Source: Alistipes sp. (lineage in GTDB: Bacteria; Bacteroidota; Bacteroidia; Bacteroidales; Rikenellaceae). Taken from it: DNA of 64,000 nucleotides. Made by a program: the position numbers and the translations under genes. Numbering within the stretch: the stretch's first letter is position 1; every line of letters starts with the position of its first letter. The notes below the pieces were generated by a model. That model was not told where the DNA came from, made no database searches, and worked only from the letters and a program-made list of their open reading frames with translations. Location: contig JAGATC010000022.1 of assembly GCA_017621455.1 (NCBI GenBank), forward strand, positions 1 through 64,000, given 5' to 3'. Below are positions 8,001 to 16,605 of this stretch, in pieces.

Positions 8001-8486
8001 ATGAAACGACTACTACTAATACTCTTCGCTATCGCTGTAATTACTCCCTCCACTAATAGTCTCTCTGCACAGGATAGTGGCGACTTCCGCTTTGGTTTCC
8101 GCACGGGCTACTACTTCCGCGCTAAGGCCTATGCTGTGGGTGTCTATGGAAACTATGGCCTAACTGACTGGCTTAATATTGAGCCTGGTATAAACTTTAT
8201 GTGCAAGAAGAAGAGTACGGTGGATGTCTACTGCGACCTTCAGATTCCGCTCGAGATTGCCACCTACTGGTATGTCTACCCCATTGTCGGCATTAGCGCC
8301 AACGACATTAGTGCTAAGAATGGCTCTATTGATGGCTGGGCCGCGGGTCTAAACCTCGGTCTCGGCACCTCCTACGAGATTAATGGACACTGGAACCTCT
8401 CGGCTCAAGCAAAGTGGATGGGCCGTATTCCGCGCAAGCATCGCAGCGCCATCATTATCGCTGCAGGCATCGGCTACAATTTTTAG
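8001..8486 (+). CDS. Small outer-membrane beta-barrel protein
   Basis: A 161-aa exported protein. Residues 1-24 form a signal peptide (hydrophobic LLLILFAIAVI core, cleavage after the SLSAQ region). The rest alternates hydrophobic and polar residues with many Gly and aromatic residues, and ends in Phe (IIIAAGIGYNF), the usual outer-membrane barrel signature. Length suggests about eight strands, as in the porin-family/OmpX-like barrels common in Bacteroidales. No ligand can be inferred. It is monocistronic, with its own promoter and a downstream hairpin. Confidence 0.7.
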   Translation: MKRLLLILFAIAVITPSTNSLSAQDSGDFRFGFRTGYYFRAKAYAVGVYGNYGLTDWLNIEPGINFMCKKKSTVDVYCDLQIPLEIATYWYVYPIVGISANDISAKNGSIDGWAAGLNLGLGTSYEINGHWNLSAQAKWMGRIPRKHRSAIIIAAGIGYNF

Positions 8487-8530
8487 TAGCTTAAATCACG
8501 GCACATACGCGAACATTAACTCTGTATCAG

Positions 8531-8565
8531 GGCGGTAATCCCACAATCGTCGTGGAGTTACCGTC
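8531..8565 (+). terminator. Terminator after the small barrel gene
   Basis: CGGTAA/TTACCG arms (8533-8538 with 8558-8563), an interior CAC/GTG pairing and a following CCTATTTTTAT tract. It lies 44 nt past the stop codon. Confidence 0.55.
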
Positions 8566-8649
8566 TCCTATTTTTATATATACCTCATCAATTTCGCCAT
8601 TAGTTGAAATTTATTTCCGATTTTTGATACGGCGTATTACTTTTTTTCC

Positions 8650-8657
8650 TATATTTG
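8650..8657 (+). promoter_or_regulatory. Promoter -7 box for korAB
   Basis: TATATTTG at 8650-8657 with a TTTTTG run about 23 bp upstream, slightly wider than the usual spacing. It leaves a leader of about 110 nt before korA. Confidence 0.5.
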
Positions 8658-8772
8658 TATGAAATTAACGTGTGTCTATAAAAAGGCGCACCATGTGGCA
8701 TGGACAAAAGTGTCACACGGCCATTAGAATTAGACAATTAAACAACAATACAAAACTACAAACTTACTAAAC

Positions 8773-10614
8773 ATGGACAATGTAAATGCTATGCAGGTGC
8801 AGGATGTGGTTATCCGATTCTCGGGTGACTCGGGCGACGGTATGCAGCTCACCGGTACACTCTTCTCGGACACGTCAGCACTGCTCGGAAACGGTATCTC
8901 TACCTTCCCCGATTATCCTGCTGAGATTCGCGCTCCGCAGGGAACAGTAGCAGGTGTATCTGGCTTCCAGGTGCACATCGGCTCATCACGTGTAGATAAC
9001 CCTGGCGACTACTGCGACGTGCTCGTGGCTATGAATCCCGCAGCACTTATCGCTAACCGCAAGTGGCTCAAGCCCTCGGCAACAGTCATCATCGACGGTG
9101 ACACCATGACCGAGGACAACATCACTAAGGCTGGCTTCAAGACCATGGATCCTATCGCTGAGCTTAACCTCCAGGACTACAATGTCGTAATTCCCGACAT
9201 CACAACCATGACCAAGGAGGCTCTTAAGGACTCAGGTATGGATAACAAGGCTATGGTTAAGTGCAAGAATATGTTTGCTCTTGGTATCGTATTCTGGATG
9301 TATAACCGTCCCGACGACTACGCTAAGAGCTTCCTGGACTCTAAGTTCGCTAAGAAGAACCCTCTCGTAGCTGAGGCTAACAAGAAGGTTATCGAGGCTG
9401 GCTACAACTACGCAGCCAACACTCACCAGTTTGCAAACAACTACACCGTTGCACCCGCTGAGTTGGAGAAGGGCGTATACCGCTCAATCAACGGTAACAC
9501 CGCAACTGCTTGGGGCTTCTGCGCAGCATCTGAGAAGTCGGGGCTTCCCCTCTTCTGCGGCTCATACCCCATCACCCCCGCTACCGTAATCCTCGAGGAG
9601 CTTGCTAAGCGTAAGGACCTCGGTGTTAAGACCGTGCAGGCTGAGGATGAGATTGCAGGTATCTGTACCTCTATCGGTGCTGCTTATGCTGGTAACTTCG
9701 CTGTAACTACCACATCAGGTCCTGGTATTTCACTTAAGAGCGAGGCTATGGGCTTGGCAGTAATGGCTGAGCTTCCTTTGGTTGTTGTTGACGTACAGCG
9801 CGGTGGTCCATCTACAGGTCTTCCTACTAAGACCGAGCAGAGCGACCTTAACCAGGCACTCTATGGCCGTAACGGTGAGTGTCCCATGGTTGTCATCGCA
9901 GCATCGTCACCAAGCGACTGCTTCCACTACGCATTTATGGCAGGTAAGATTGCCATGGAGCATATGACACCCGTAATGTTGCTTTCTGACGGCTTTATCG
10001 CCAACGGTTCTGAGCCTTGGAAGGTGCCTTCTATGTCGGACTACCCCGCTATTGTGCCTCCTATCGTTGAGCCACGCACCGAGGGTGAGTTCTTGCCATA
10101 CGCACGTAACGAGAAGCTCGCACGTGGTTGGGCATTCCCCGGCAAGGAGGGTCTCGAGCACCGCATCGGTGGCTTGGAGAAGGACCACTTGCGTGGTACA
10201 ATCTCGCACGACCCCAAGAACCATCAGGAGATGGTAACTACCCGTAAGCGCAAGGTTGAGCTTGTAGCTGAGGAGTTGCCCGAGTTGAAGGTATTTGGTG
10301 CTGAGGAGGCTGATGTATTGGTTGTTGGTTGGGGCGGTACCCGTGGCCACCTCCATAGCGCTGTTCAGCAGTTGCAGCAGGAGGGTAAGTCGGTTGCACA
10401 CCTCCACTTCAACTACATCTATCCTATGCAGAAGGGTGTTGCCGATATTTTGAAGCGCTACAAGCGTATCGTAGTCTGCGAGCTCAACGAGGGTCAGTTT
10501 GCTAACTACCTCCGTCAGCAGTTCACCGATGTCGTTATCGAGTCTTACGGCAAGACCGAGGGTCAGCCCTTCACCGTTATCGAGATTAAGGAAAAGGTTA
10601 ACTCAATGTTATAA
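8773..10614 (+). CDS. korA: 2-oxoacid:ferredoxin oxidoreductase, fused gamma-alpha subunit
   Basis: With KorB it oxidatively decarboxylates a 2-oxoacid (most likely 2-oxoglutarate) to the acyl-CoA with ferredoxin as acceptor, or runs in reverse. In this 613-aa subunit residues 10-190 are the gamma domain (VIRFSGDSGDGMQLTG), followed by the alpha pyrimidine-binding domain (SYPITPATVILEELAK, AEDEIAGICTSIGAAYAG, TTSGPGISLKSEAMGLA, RGGPSTGLPTKTEQSDL) and a C-terminal transketolase-like domain. This gamma-alpha fusion with a separate beta is the usual Bacteroidota 2-oxoglutarate:ferredoxin type. It lies 30 bp upstream of korB in the same operon. Confidence 0.93.
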   Translation: MDNVNAMQVQDVVIRFSGDSGDGMQLTGTLFSDTSALLGNGISTFPDYPAEIRAPQGTVAGVSGFQVHIGSSRVDNPGDYCDVLVAMNPAALIANRKWLKPSATVIIDGDTMTEDNITKAGFKTMDPIAELNLQDYNVVIPDITTMTKEALKDSGMDNKAMVKCKNMFALGIVFWMYNRPDDYAKSFLDSKFAKKNPLVAEANKKVIEAGYNYAANTHQFANNYTVAPAELEKGVYRSINGNTATAWGFCAASEKSGLPLFCGSYPITPATVILEELAKRKDLGVKTVQAEDEIAGICTSIGAAYAGNFAVTTTSGPGISLKSEAMGLAVMAELPLVVVDVQRGGPSTGLPTKTEQSDLNQALYGRNGECPMVVIAASSPSDCFHYAFMAGKIAMEHMTPVMLLSDGFIANGSEPWKVPSMSDYPAIVPPIVEPRTEGEFLPYARNEKLARGWAFPGKEGLEHRIGGLEKDHLRGTISHDPKNHQEMVTTRKRKVELVAEELPELKVFGAEEADVLVVGWGGTRGHLHSAVQQLQQEGKSVAHLHFNYIYPMQKGVADILKRYKRIVVCELNEGQFANYLRQQFTDVVIESYGKTEGQPFTVIEIKEKVNSML

Positions 10615-10644
10615 TTCACACCACTTATAATATATTAGAAGACT

Positions 10645-11676
10645 ATGGCAGATTTTAAGTATACACCCGCTGATTTCAAGAGCGATCAACAGGTAAAGTG
10701 GTGTCCCGGTTGTGGCGACCACGCCATTCTTAACGCCGTGCAGCGTGCTATGCCCGAGGTGGCAGACGCTCTCGGCAAGCCCCACAACAAGTTCACCTTC
10801 GTGTCGGGTATCGGTTGCTCATCACGCTTCATCTACTATATGAAGACCTTTGGCTTCCACACCATCCACGGTCGTGCTAACGCCATTGCAACAGGTATCA
10901 AGACTGCTAACCCCGACCTCTCTGTTTGGGTATGCACTGGTGACGGTGACTCGTTGGCTATCGGTGGTAACCACTTTATCCACGCCATCCGTCGTAACAT
11001 CGACCTTAACGTTATCTTGTTCAACAACGAGATCTACGGTCTTACTAAGGGTCAGTACTCTCCTACCACTAAGTTGGGTAAGATTACCAAGACCTCGCCT
11101 TTCGGTACTGTTGAGAAGCCTTTCACACCAGGCGAGTTGGTTATCGGTGCTAAGGGTACGTTCTTTGCTCGTACCATCGACCAGGAGGTTATGCTTACGA
11201 AGGAGTGCTTGTTAGCAGCAGCCAAGCATAAGGGTATGGCTGTCACCGAGGCGTTGGTTAACTGCATGATTTTCAACGACAAGACCCACGCTTTGTTTGC
11301 AGGTGACAAGGCTACTCGCGAGGAGAACACCATCCATTTGCAGCACGGCGAGAAGATGCTCTTCGGCAAGGACAAGACTAAGGGTTTGGTATTCGAGAAT
11401 ATGCGTCTGAAGCCAGTAACTATCGGCGAGGATGGCTACACTATCGACGACGTATTGACTCACGATGCTAAGTGTGCTGACACTACCCTTCACTCGATGC
11501 TTGCAGCTATGAAGTACCCTGAGTACCCAGTGGCAGTTGGTGTCATCCGCGATGTTGACGACGAGAACGTCTACGACGTGAAGGTTGCTGAGCAGGTTGA
11601 GAACGTTAAGGCTACCGCTAAGATTAAGTGTGTAGACGACCTTCTACGTTCAGGCCAGACATGGGAGATTAAGTAA
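10645..11676 (+). CDS. korB: 2-oxoacid:ferredoxin oxidoreductase, beta subunit
   Basis: A 343-aa thiamine-diphosphate and [4Fe-4S] subunit. WCPGCGDH gives cluster ligands Cys20 and Cys23, with Cys58 in GIGCSSR. The thiamine-binding motif GDGDSLAIGGNHFIHA ends in the NNEIYGLT segment. The long C-terminal part (about 210-343) is typical of Bacteroidota KorB. A very strong terminator lies 14 nt after the stop. Confidence 0.94.
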   Translation: MADFKYTPADFKSDQQVKWCPGCGDHAILNAVQRAMPEVADALGKPHNKFTFVSGIGCSSRFIYYMKTFGFHTIHGRANAIATGIKTANPDLSVWVCTGDGDSLAIGGNHFIHAIRRNIDLNVILFNNEIYGLTKGQYSPTTKLGKITKTSPFGTVEKPFTPGELVIGAKGTFFARTIDQEVMLTKECLLAAAKHKGMAVTEALVNCMIFNDKTHALFAGDKATREENTIHLQHGEKMLFGKDKTKGLVFENMRLKPVTIGEDGYTIDDVLTHDAKCADTTLHSMLAAMKYPEYPVAVGVIRDVDDENVYDVKVAEQVENVKATAKIKCVDDLLRSGQTWEIK

Positions 11677-11690
11677 TTAGTCGACAACTG

Positions 11691-11734
11691 ATAAACATAA
11701 GGACGAGTGGCAATCCACTCGTCCTTATGTTTAT
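11691..11734. terminator. Strong terminator of korAB
   Basis: Perfect 20-bp inverted repeat (11691-11710 with 11715-11734) closed by a CAAT tetraloop. It ends transcription from korB and could also act on the opposite strand. Confidence 0.9.
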
Positions 11735-11780
11735 ATCATAGCCATCAGCAGTTAGGGATGATGTCCCACATACTGAAACT

Positions 11781-11814
11781 AAATAGCTCGAATGGAAATC
11801 CATCCGAGCTATTT
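11781..11814. terminator. Second terminator hairpin, end of yajC operon
   Basis: Stem AAATAGCTCG/CGAGCTATTT (11781-11790 with 11805-11814), one mismatch, then ATGG/CCAT around an AAAT loop. It sits 24 bp past the yajC stop on the minus strand. Confidence 0.75.
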
Positions 11815-11837
11815 GTTTAGTGTTTTCTAAGCATATA

Positions 11838-12161
11838 TTACTGCTGCATAACACCCTGAGTAGGATCGCCGATAACCATGTTCTTATCGATGCGAAGAGT
11901 AACGTTGCTGTCTACCTCGATAAGCAATGAAGTCTCGTGTACCTCCTTGATTACGCCATAGATACCACCTGCGGTGATAATCTTATCACCCTTCTTAAGG
12001 TTGTTACGGAACTGCTCCATCTGCTTACGACGCTTCGACTCAGGACGCCACATGAAGAAGTACATGATAGCGATCATAGCGATGATCATAATCCACATAC
12101 CATACTGACCGAAGAAACCAGGCTCTGGCTGCTCGAGAGTCTCCATAAAAAGTAAATTCAT
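11838..12161 (-). CDS. yajC: Preprotein translocase subunit YajC
   Basis: Accessory subunit of the Sec-SecDF inner-membrane translocon. The 107-aa protein has one N-terminal membrane helix (about 20-38, WIMIIAMIAIMYFFMW) followed by RPESKRRKQMEQFRNNLKKGDKI, the family hallmark, and an ITAGGIYGVIKEV beta domain. It is the last gene of the nusB-DUF1573-yajC operon, a common arrangement in Bacteroidota, and lies about 110 bp after the DUF1573 gene. Confidence 0.93.
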   Translation of the reverse strand: MNLLFMETLEQPEPGFFGQYGMWIMIIAMIAIMYFFMWRPESKRRKQMEQFRNNLKKGDKIITAGGIYGVIKEVHETSLLIEVDSNVTLRIDKNMVIGDPTQGVMQQ

Positions 12162-12275
12162 AATCGTTTATAGTTTAAATTTGTTTATTGTTTGCACTAT
12201 TTATCTGCGCCATAGCTTAGCAAAGGTAAGCATATTTATTCGAATATCAAAATATTCCCACCTTACGAGCTATTT

Positions 12276-12713
12276 CTACTCTATATAGGCACTCATCCAC
12301 ACAACAAAGGCACACTCCTCGTTGGATGTCTCCACGCTAAGGAAGTTACCTATACCACCCCACTCGCCACGCGAATCGAACGTTAAAGTAATGTCTCGGC
12401 TCTCACCTACACCTATTGGTCTATGGTCAAATTCGAGCGTCGTACAACGGCATGTAGTCTCAAAATCGAGAAGTACGATGGGCTCATCCGTAGCGTTCAC
12501 CACGCTAATTGTCTTTGACACAACACTTCGCGGCTCCACATCACCAAAGTCAACCATCACCTCAGCAGTACAACCCTCGACCAACTCTGCCACGAGTCCT
12601 TCATCGACCGTAGCCAACTCCTCTACCACACCATAGTCTGCTGCTTGCTTCTGCTTCTGACCGCAAGCCATGGCAAACAAAACAAGTGCCAAAAGAGCTA
12701 CATAACGAGTCAT
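12276..12713 (-). CDS. DUF1573 lipoprotein
   Basis: A 145-aa exported lipoprotein: residues 1-17 form the signal with the lipid-bearing Cys17 in the lipobox AMAC. The mature part is one DUF1573 domain, an immunoglobulin-like fold, with FGDVEPRSVVSKTISVVNATDEPI and the CRCTTLEF core; the CxC pair is conserved in this family. DUF1573 proteins are very common in Bacteroidota and nearly always of unknown function. It lies between nusB (11 bp upstream) and yajC. Confidence 0.85.
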   Translation of the reverse strand: MTRYVALLALVLFAMACGQKQKQAADYGVVEELATVDEGLVAELVEGCTAEVMVDFGDVEPRSVVSKTISVVNATDEPIVLLDFETTCRCTTLEFDHRPIGVGESRDITLTFDSRGEWGGIGNFLSVETSNEECAFVVWMSAYIE

Positions 12714-12724
12714 ATAGCGAAGTA

Positions 12725-13660
12725 TTAGAGTAGTCCGCGGCCGCTCTTACTTATCTTACCCTCAGCCGTAAGGTCGGCAACAACCTTATCCAACACGCCA
12801 TTTACGAAGGTTGAGCTTGAGGGTGACGAGTAGTACTTAGCGATGTCAATCCATTCATCAAGCGTAACCTTCACAGGGATAGAGTCGAAGTTTGTGAGCT
12901 CGGCAATAGCGATAGAAAGGATAAGGTTATCCATAAATACCACGCGCTCCACATCCCAGTTATTGGTATAGCGATCTACAATCTCCTGGTTATCCTCATA
13001 ATTCACCAACGACTTGATAAACAGCGTACGCGCAAACGCGAGGTCGTCGTCGCTCTTAAACTTGGGCAATACGCGAAGCTCGTCGTGGCTCTGCTTGGTG
13101 TTCTGCACCGTGCGCACAGCCATATATAGGGCAAAGCCGTAGTCGTCGCACCACTGCAACGACATCTCGTTAACGACATCGGCCAATGCCTCGTCCTGCT
13201 CAAGCCAAGTGAAGAACTCCTCGGCAAAGCGACGATCGTCGGCAAATGTAGCAGTAGCAAGTGCCATATAGTTCTTGTAGAACTCGGCCTCAAGCATACG
13301 GTTGTATACATCCTTTACGGCATCATACTGGTTAGCCCACGATAGCTTACGTGTTGCGAGGATGTCGTTTACCGAGTCGCTATTCGAGATAAGTGCGATG
13401 ATTGGGTTGTCGACAAAACGACGATTGGGATTAAGGTCCTCATGCGTTGCGAGCTTCTTCTGCTTGGCAATCTCCTGACGGCTCTCGGCATAGCGTGCCA
13501 CCTCTACGATGAGTGACATCATCTGGAAATATAGGTCGTAAGCTTTATCGATGGATTCAATGAGGTTCTTCTCCGAAGCCTTAAGGTTATCGGAGCCTGA
13601 TTTAAGATGTGCGTAAAGGTTTTTAGCCACCTTCACTCTGAGCAATCTTCTACTCAACAT
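12725..13660 (-). CDS. nusB: Transcription antitermination factor NusB
   Basis: Binds boxA with NusE (S10) to keep RNA polymerase processive on rRNA operons. At 311 aa it is the long Bacteroidota version, about twice the E. coli length. The N-terminal RRLLRVKVAKNLYAHL and the C-terminal NWDVERVVFMDNLILSIAIAEL and IAKYYSSPSSSTFVNGVLDK are the canonical NusB helices; the middle (about 60-200) is the lineage-specific insertion. First gene of the operon with DUF1573 and yajC, read from a promoter that overlaps the divergent alcohol dehydrogenase promoter. Confidence 0.93.
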   Translation of the reverse strand: MLSRRLLRVKVAKNLYAHLKSGSDNLKASEKNLIESIDKAYDLYFQMMSLIVEVARYAESRQEIAKQKKLATHEDLNPNRRFVDNPIIALISNSDSVNDILATRKLSWANQYDAVKDVYNRMLEAEFYKNYMALATATFADDRRFAEEFFTWLEQDEALADVVNEMSLQWCDDYGFALYMAVRTVQNTKQSHDELRVLPKFKSDDDLAFARTLFIKSLVNYEDNQEIVDRYTNNWDVERVVFMDNLILSIAIAELTNFDSIPVKVTLDEWIDIAKYYSSPSSSTFVNGVLDKVVADLTAEGKISKSGRGLL

Positions 13661-13696
13661 AGTCTAATGAACTGAATCGGTTAATTGCAAAATGCG

Positions 13697-13730
13697 TTGC
13701 AAAGATATAAAAAAAATTCTATCTTTGCAC
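13697..13730. promoter_or_regulatory. Divergent overlapping promoters, nusB (-) and alcohol dehydrogenase (+)
   Basis: Minus-strand TATCTTTG at 13700-13707 (read toward nusB) and plus-strand TATCTTTG at 13720-13727 are mirror images 12 bp apart. The plus promoter also has TTG at 13697-13699 with a 20-bp spacer, touching the minus -7 box. The two promoters therefore cannot be occupied at the same time. Confidence 0.75.
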
Positions 13731-13768
13731 TAAGCAGATGTATTTATTAATTTTAATCATATAGGGCT

Positions 13769-14938
13769 ATGAATCCTTTTGTTTATAACATACCCACGAA
13801 GGTATACTTTGGAGAGAATCAGTTGAGTAATCTTGGCGCGGAGTTGCGCAAGTTCGGCAAGCGCGTATTGCTCACTTATGGTGGTGGCTCAATTAAGCGT
13901 ATCGGCCTATACAACAAGGTTATGAAGGAGCTGCGCAAGGCTGATATGGAGGTGTTCGAGCTCTCGGGCATAGAGCCTAATCCTCGCATCGAGTCGGTGC
14001 GTGAGGGTGCGCGTATCTGCAAGGAGCACAATGTGGATGTGTTACTTGCCGTGGGTGGCGGCTCTACGCTCGATGCCACAAAGTTTATGGCAGCGGGCGC
14101 ATGTGTAGAGCACGACCCATGGGAGTTCTTTGGTGCCAATGCCAAGCCCATCGAGCGTGCGCTACCTCTCGTCACCATCCTTACCCTCTCGGCAACTGGC
14201 TCAGAGATGGACTCGGGTGGCGTAATCTCCAACCTCGCCACGGGCGACAAGCTCGGCCGTCTTGCCCCTGCATTGCAGCCCAAGGTATCGTTCCTCGACC
14301 CTACGCTTACCTACTCGGTTAGCAAGTTCCAGACGGCGTGTGGCGCGGCTGATATGATGTCACATATAATAGAGGTATACTTCAACACCCAGCAGGACCT
14401 ATATATGCTCGACTGCTTTATGGAGGGCATGCTTAAGACCATCGTCAAGTATGCACCCATCGCGGTTGCCGAGCCCGAGAACTACGAGGCACGTGCCAAC
14501 CTAATGTGGACATCGTCGTGGGCGATTAACGGCTTTATCAACGGCGGTAAGCGCAAGGCGTGGAGCTGCCATCCTATGGAGCACGAGCTCTCGGCCATCT
14601 ACGACATCACACACGGCCTTGGTCTGGCGATTCTCACTCCCCGCTGGATGGAGTACTGCTTGGATGAGACCAACGTGGACAAGTATGTTCAGTATGGCGT
14701 AAATGTCTTTGGTATCGACCATAAGTTAGATAAGATGACTATTGCCCGCGAGAGCATCCGTCTCACCGCAGAGTTCCTCTTCGACACGTTAGGACTTCAG
14801 CGCACCTTCACCGAGGTAGGCATCAAGCGCGAGGACTTTGCACTGATGGCGAAGAAGGCGTGCCGCTATGGCGACATCAAGGGCTTCAAAGTGCTTACCC
14901 CCACAGATGTAGAGCGCATATTTGAGATGTGCCTATAG
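13769..14938 (+). CDS. Iron-containing alcohol dehydrogenase, YqhD/butanol-dehydrogenase type
   Basis: A 389-aa group III alcohol dehydrogenase that would reduce aldehydes with NADPH. The nucleotide loop is AVGGGSTLDATK (94-105). Metal ligands Asp195, His199, His268 and His282 match YqhD Asp194, His198, His267 and His281 with a shift of one. YqhD-like enzymes detoxify short-chain and methylglyoxal-type aldehydes as well as making alcohols, so the enzyme may protect against reactive aldehydes. Monocistronic, between a well-formed promoter and a hairpin terminator. Confidence 0.88.
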   Translation: MNPFVYNIPTKVYFGENQLSNLGAELRKFGKRVLLTYGGGSIKRIGLYNKVMKELRKADMEVFELSGIEPNPRIESVREGARICKEHNVDVLLAVGGGSTLDATKFMAAGACVEHDPWEFFGANAKPIERALPLVTILTLSATGSEMDSGGVISNLATGDKLGRLAPALQPKVSFLDPTLTYSVSKFQTACGAADMMSHIIEVYFNTQQDLYMLDCFMEGMLKTIVKYAPIAVAEPENYEARANLMWTSSWAINGFINGGKRKAWSCHPMEHELSAIYDITHGLGLAILTPRWMEYCLDETNVDKYVQYGVNVFGIDHKLDKMTIARESIRLTAEFLFDTLGLQRTFTEVGIKREDFALMAKKACRYGDIKGFKVLTPTDVERIFEMCL

Positions 14939-14959
14939 TCTGTTTTGCGTATACATAAC

Positions 14960-14993
14960 AAATGCCGCCGACGGAATCCCATCAGCGGCATTT
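14960..14993. terminator. Bidirectional terminator
   Basis: AAATGCCGC/GCGGCATTT (14960-14968 with 14985-14993), flanked by further ATAACA/TTGTTAT pairing. It separates the alcohol dehydrogenase from the convergent 15010 gene. Confidence 0.75.
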
Positions 14994-15009
14994 ATTGTTA
15001 TACCTAAAG

Positions 15010-16539
15010 CTACTCTACATCGATAACAATCTCATAGGTGCTATTAGGCTCGAAGTCGGCATTGTACACAAGTACGAAGTTCTCATCAAGTGCCACATCC
15101 CACTTCTGACCCTCTGCCAATCGAGGATTGGTGAGGCGCTCAGGGAAGAAGTAGCTGAATGGCAGGTCGAGCACGTGCTCCTGCTTAAACTTATCGCCCT
15201 TCATACGCTCCAGCGAGAAGTCCTCGTCAGCGGTAACGGTTACGATATACTTGTCGCCATCTCGGCGTGACGAGACGCTATAGTCGCGCTCGCTTTCAAC
15301 CGATTGTAGCATAATATTCCACTTTGGGTCGCCATAATATGCCAACACATCGCGGTCATGCCAGAAGCCAATCATATCCCAATCCTCAGGATTATTAAAG
15401 TCGAGTTCGCGGCCGAGCACCTCCTGAAGGCGGGTGCGCGCCATCTCAAGCTCAGTCCAGAAGTCATCCGACGAGAAGTCGTAACGCTCCTTTTCGAGCT
15501 CGGGATACCAGGCGTGCTGCTGGTGCAGAAAGTCCTGCTGATTGAGATATACAGCCTCAGCCAGTGTATAGCGGTCGGGCGATGTCACCCAATACTTCAG
15601 TGCACCCCAGCCACTACGGCCGTGCCAGGTGGTCACCACATAGCCAATCATCGTCGATACATTCGAGCCATTCATCCACGCTATGGCCATACTCTCGCGC
15701 GTGTTGTTCACATCGCCAATCAAGCAGTTACCAACAGCTGCATATACACGACGCTTGCCCGACTCTTTGATATCCCACTCCGCACCAGTGAAGCGATCCT
15801 CAGCATAGAGCTTACCATCGCGTGGCTTGAGGTTGCCAAGCGAGTATGGCATCTCGAGGTTGCGCTGCGTAGCGTGTGCGGCAGTCACTATAAGGTCAGG
15901 GTTATATTCCTCATACAACTCAGTAAACTTGCCGAGCACCTGCTCAGGAGCAACAGTATCGGTAATAATCTCACCATCGCGGCCGTGCTTATATCCCCAC
16001 AGTCCCTTGGTGTGATCATCGACCCAAGCATAGTTGTCGAACCATTTTGCTGAGTTTAGCTCCATAATGGTAGCCACAGCATCCTTAACAACAAGTGGCT
16101 CGGTGCTATTGTCTACCATACGCTGAGCCGCCGCAGCATCGTAGCCCGTGATGATACCCCAGAGGAAGTCACCATAGATGTCGTCATCTATCTCACGACA
16201 TAGGTGGTGTAGGTCTATAACATAGTCACGACCGATGTTCTCGGGCTTGTCGACAATGGCCACATAGCGGGGATATGCCTCGCGGATGGCTTCTATAGCC
16301 TCGCGGGGAGCCCTGTCGAACGTAACGATAGAGGCGTTATGTTTCGCGGCCAAGTTAGTAGCCACTGCAGCCCACTCTGCGTCGTTCATCACAGACTCGG
16401 ATGCTACAACAAGGTAGTCATTCGACTCCACGGTCTTGGCAGCTCTATCTGATTCAGTTACCAATATCCACACTATCAACGCACCAAGTGCGCCAAGCAG
16501 ACCATAGATAATATATTTCACAAATTCACTCTTCTGCAT
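15010..16539 (-). CDS. Membrane-anchored putative cysteine peptidase, gingipain-like (clan CD)
   Basis: A 509-aa protein with an N-terminal membrane helix (about 9-27) and a large extracytoplasmic part. The order of motifs recalls peptidase family C25: a DDDIYGDFLWGIITGYD segment (118-134, like the Asp-rich gingipain DGD...GR region), then VTAAHATQ with His222, and 50 residues later AVGNCLIGD with Cys272. The His...(Ala/Gly)-x-Cys layout is that of clan CD cysteine peptidases. The last 120 residues look like an immunoglobulin-like beta domain (EDFSLERM... to NSTYEIVIDVE). Whether it is active is untested. It is separated from the nuclease locus by a terminator but reads in the same direction. 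Confidence 0.5.
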   Translation of the reverse strand: MQKSEFVKYIIYGLLGALGALIVWILVTESDRAAKTVESNDYLVVASESVMNDAEWAAVATNLAAKHNASIVTFDRAPREAIEAIREAYPRYVAIVDKPENIGRDYVIDLHHLCREIDDDIYGDFLWGIITGYDAAAAQRMVDNSTEPLVVKDAVATIMELNSAKWFDNYAWVDDHTKGLWGYKHGRDGEIITDTVAPEQVLGKFTELYEEYNPDLIVTAAHATQRNLEMPYSLGNLKPRDGKLYAEDRFTGAEWDIKESGKRRVYAAVGNCLIGDVNNTRESMAIAWMNGSNVSTMIGYVVTTWHGRSGWGALKYWVTSPDRYTLAEAVYLNQQDFLHQQHAWYPELEKERYDFSSDDFWTELEMARTRLQEVLGRELDFNNPEDWDMIGFWHDRDVLAYYGDPKWNIMLQSVESERDYSVSSRRDGDKYIVTVTADEDFSLERMKGDKFKQEHVLDLPFSYFFPERLTNPRLAEGQKWDVALDENFVLVYNADFEPNSTYEIVIDVE

Positions 16540-16559
16540 ACTATCATAGTATTAAAAGC

Positions 16560-16597
16560 ACGAAACTAATGTTGCGTTCGTGCAACATTAGCTTCGT
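16560..16597 (-). terminator. Terminator after the DUF5689 gene
   Basis: Stem CTAATGTTGC/GCAACATTAG (16566-16575 with 16582-16591), one mismatch, then ACGAA/TTCGT. It lies just past the DUF5689 stop on the minus strand and marks the end of the nuclease operon. Confidence 0.7.
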
Positions 16598-16605
16598 ACT
16601 TAATG

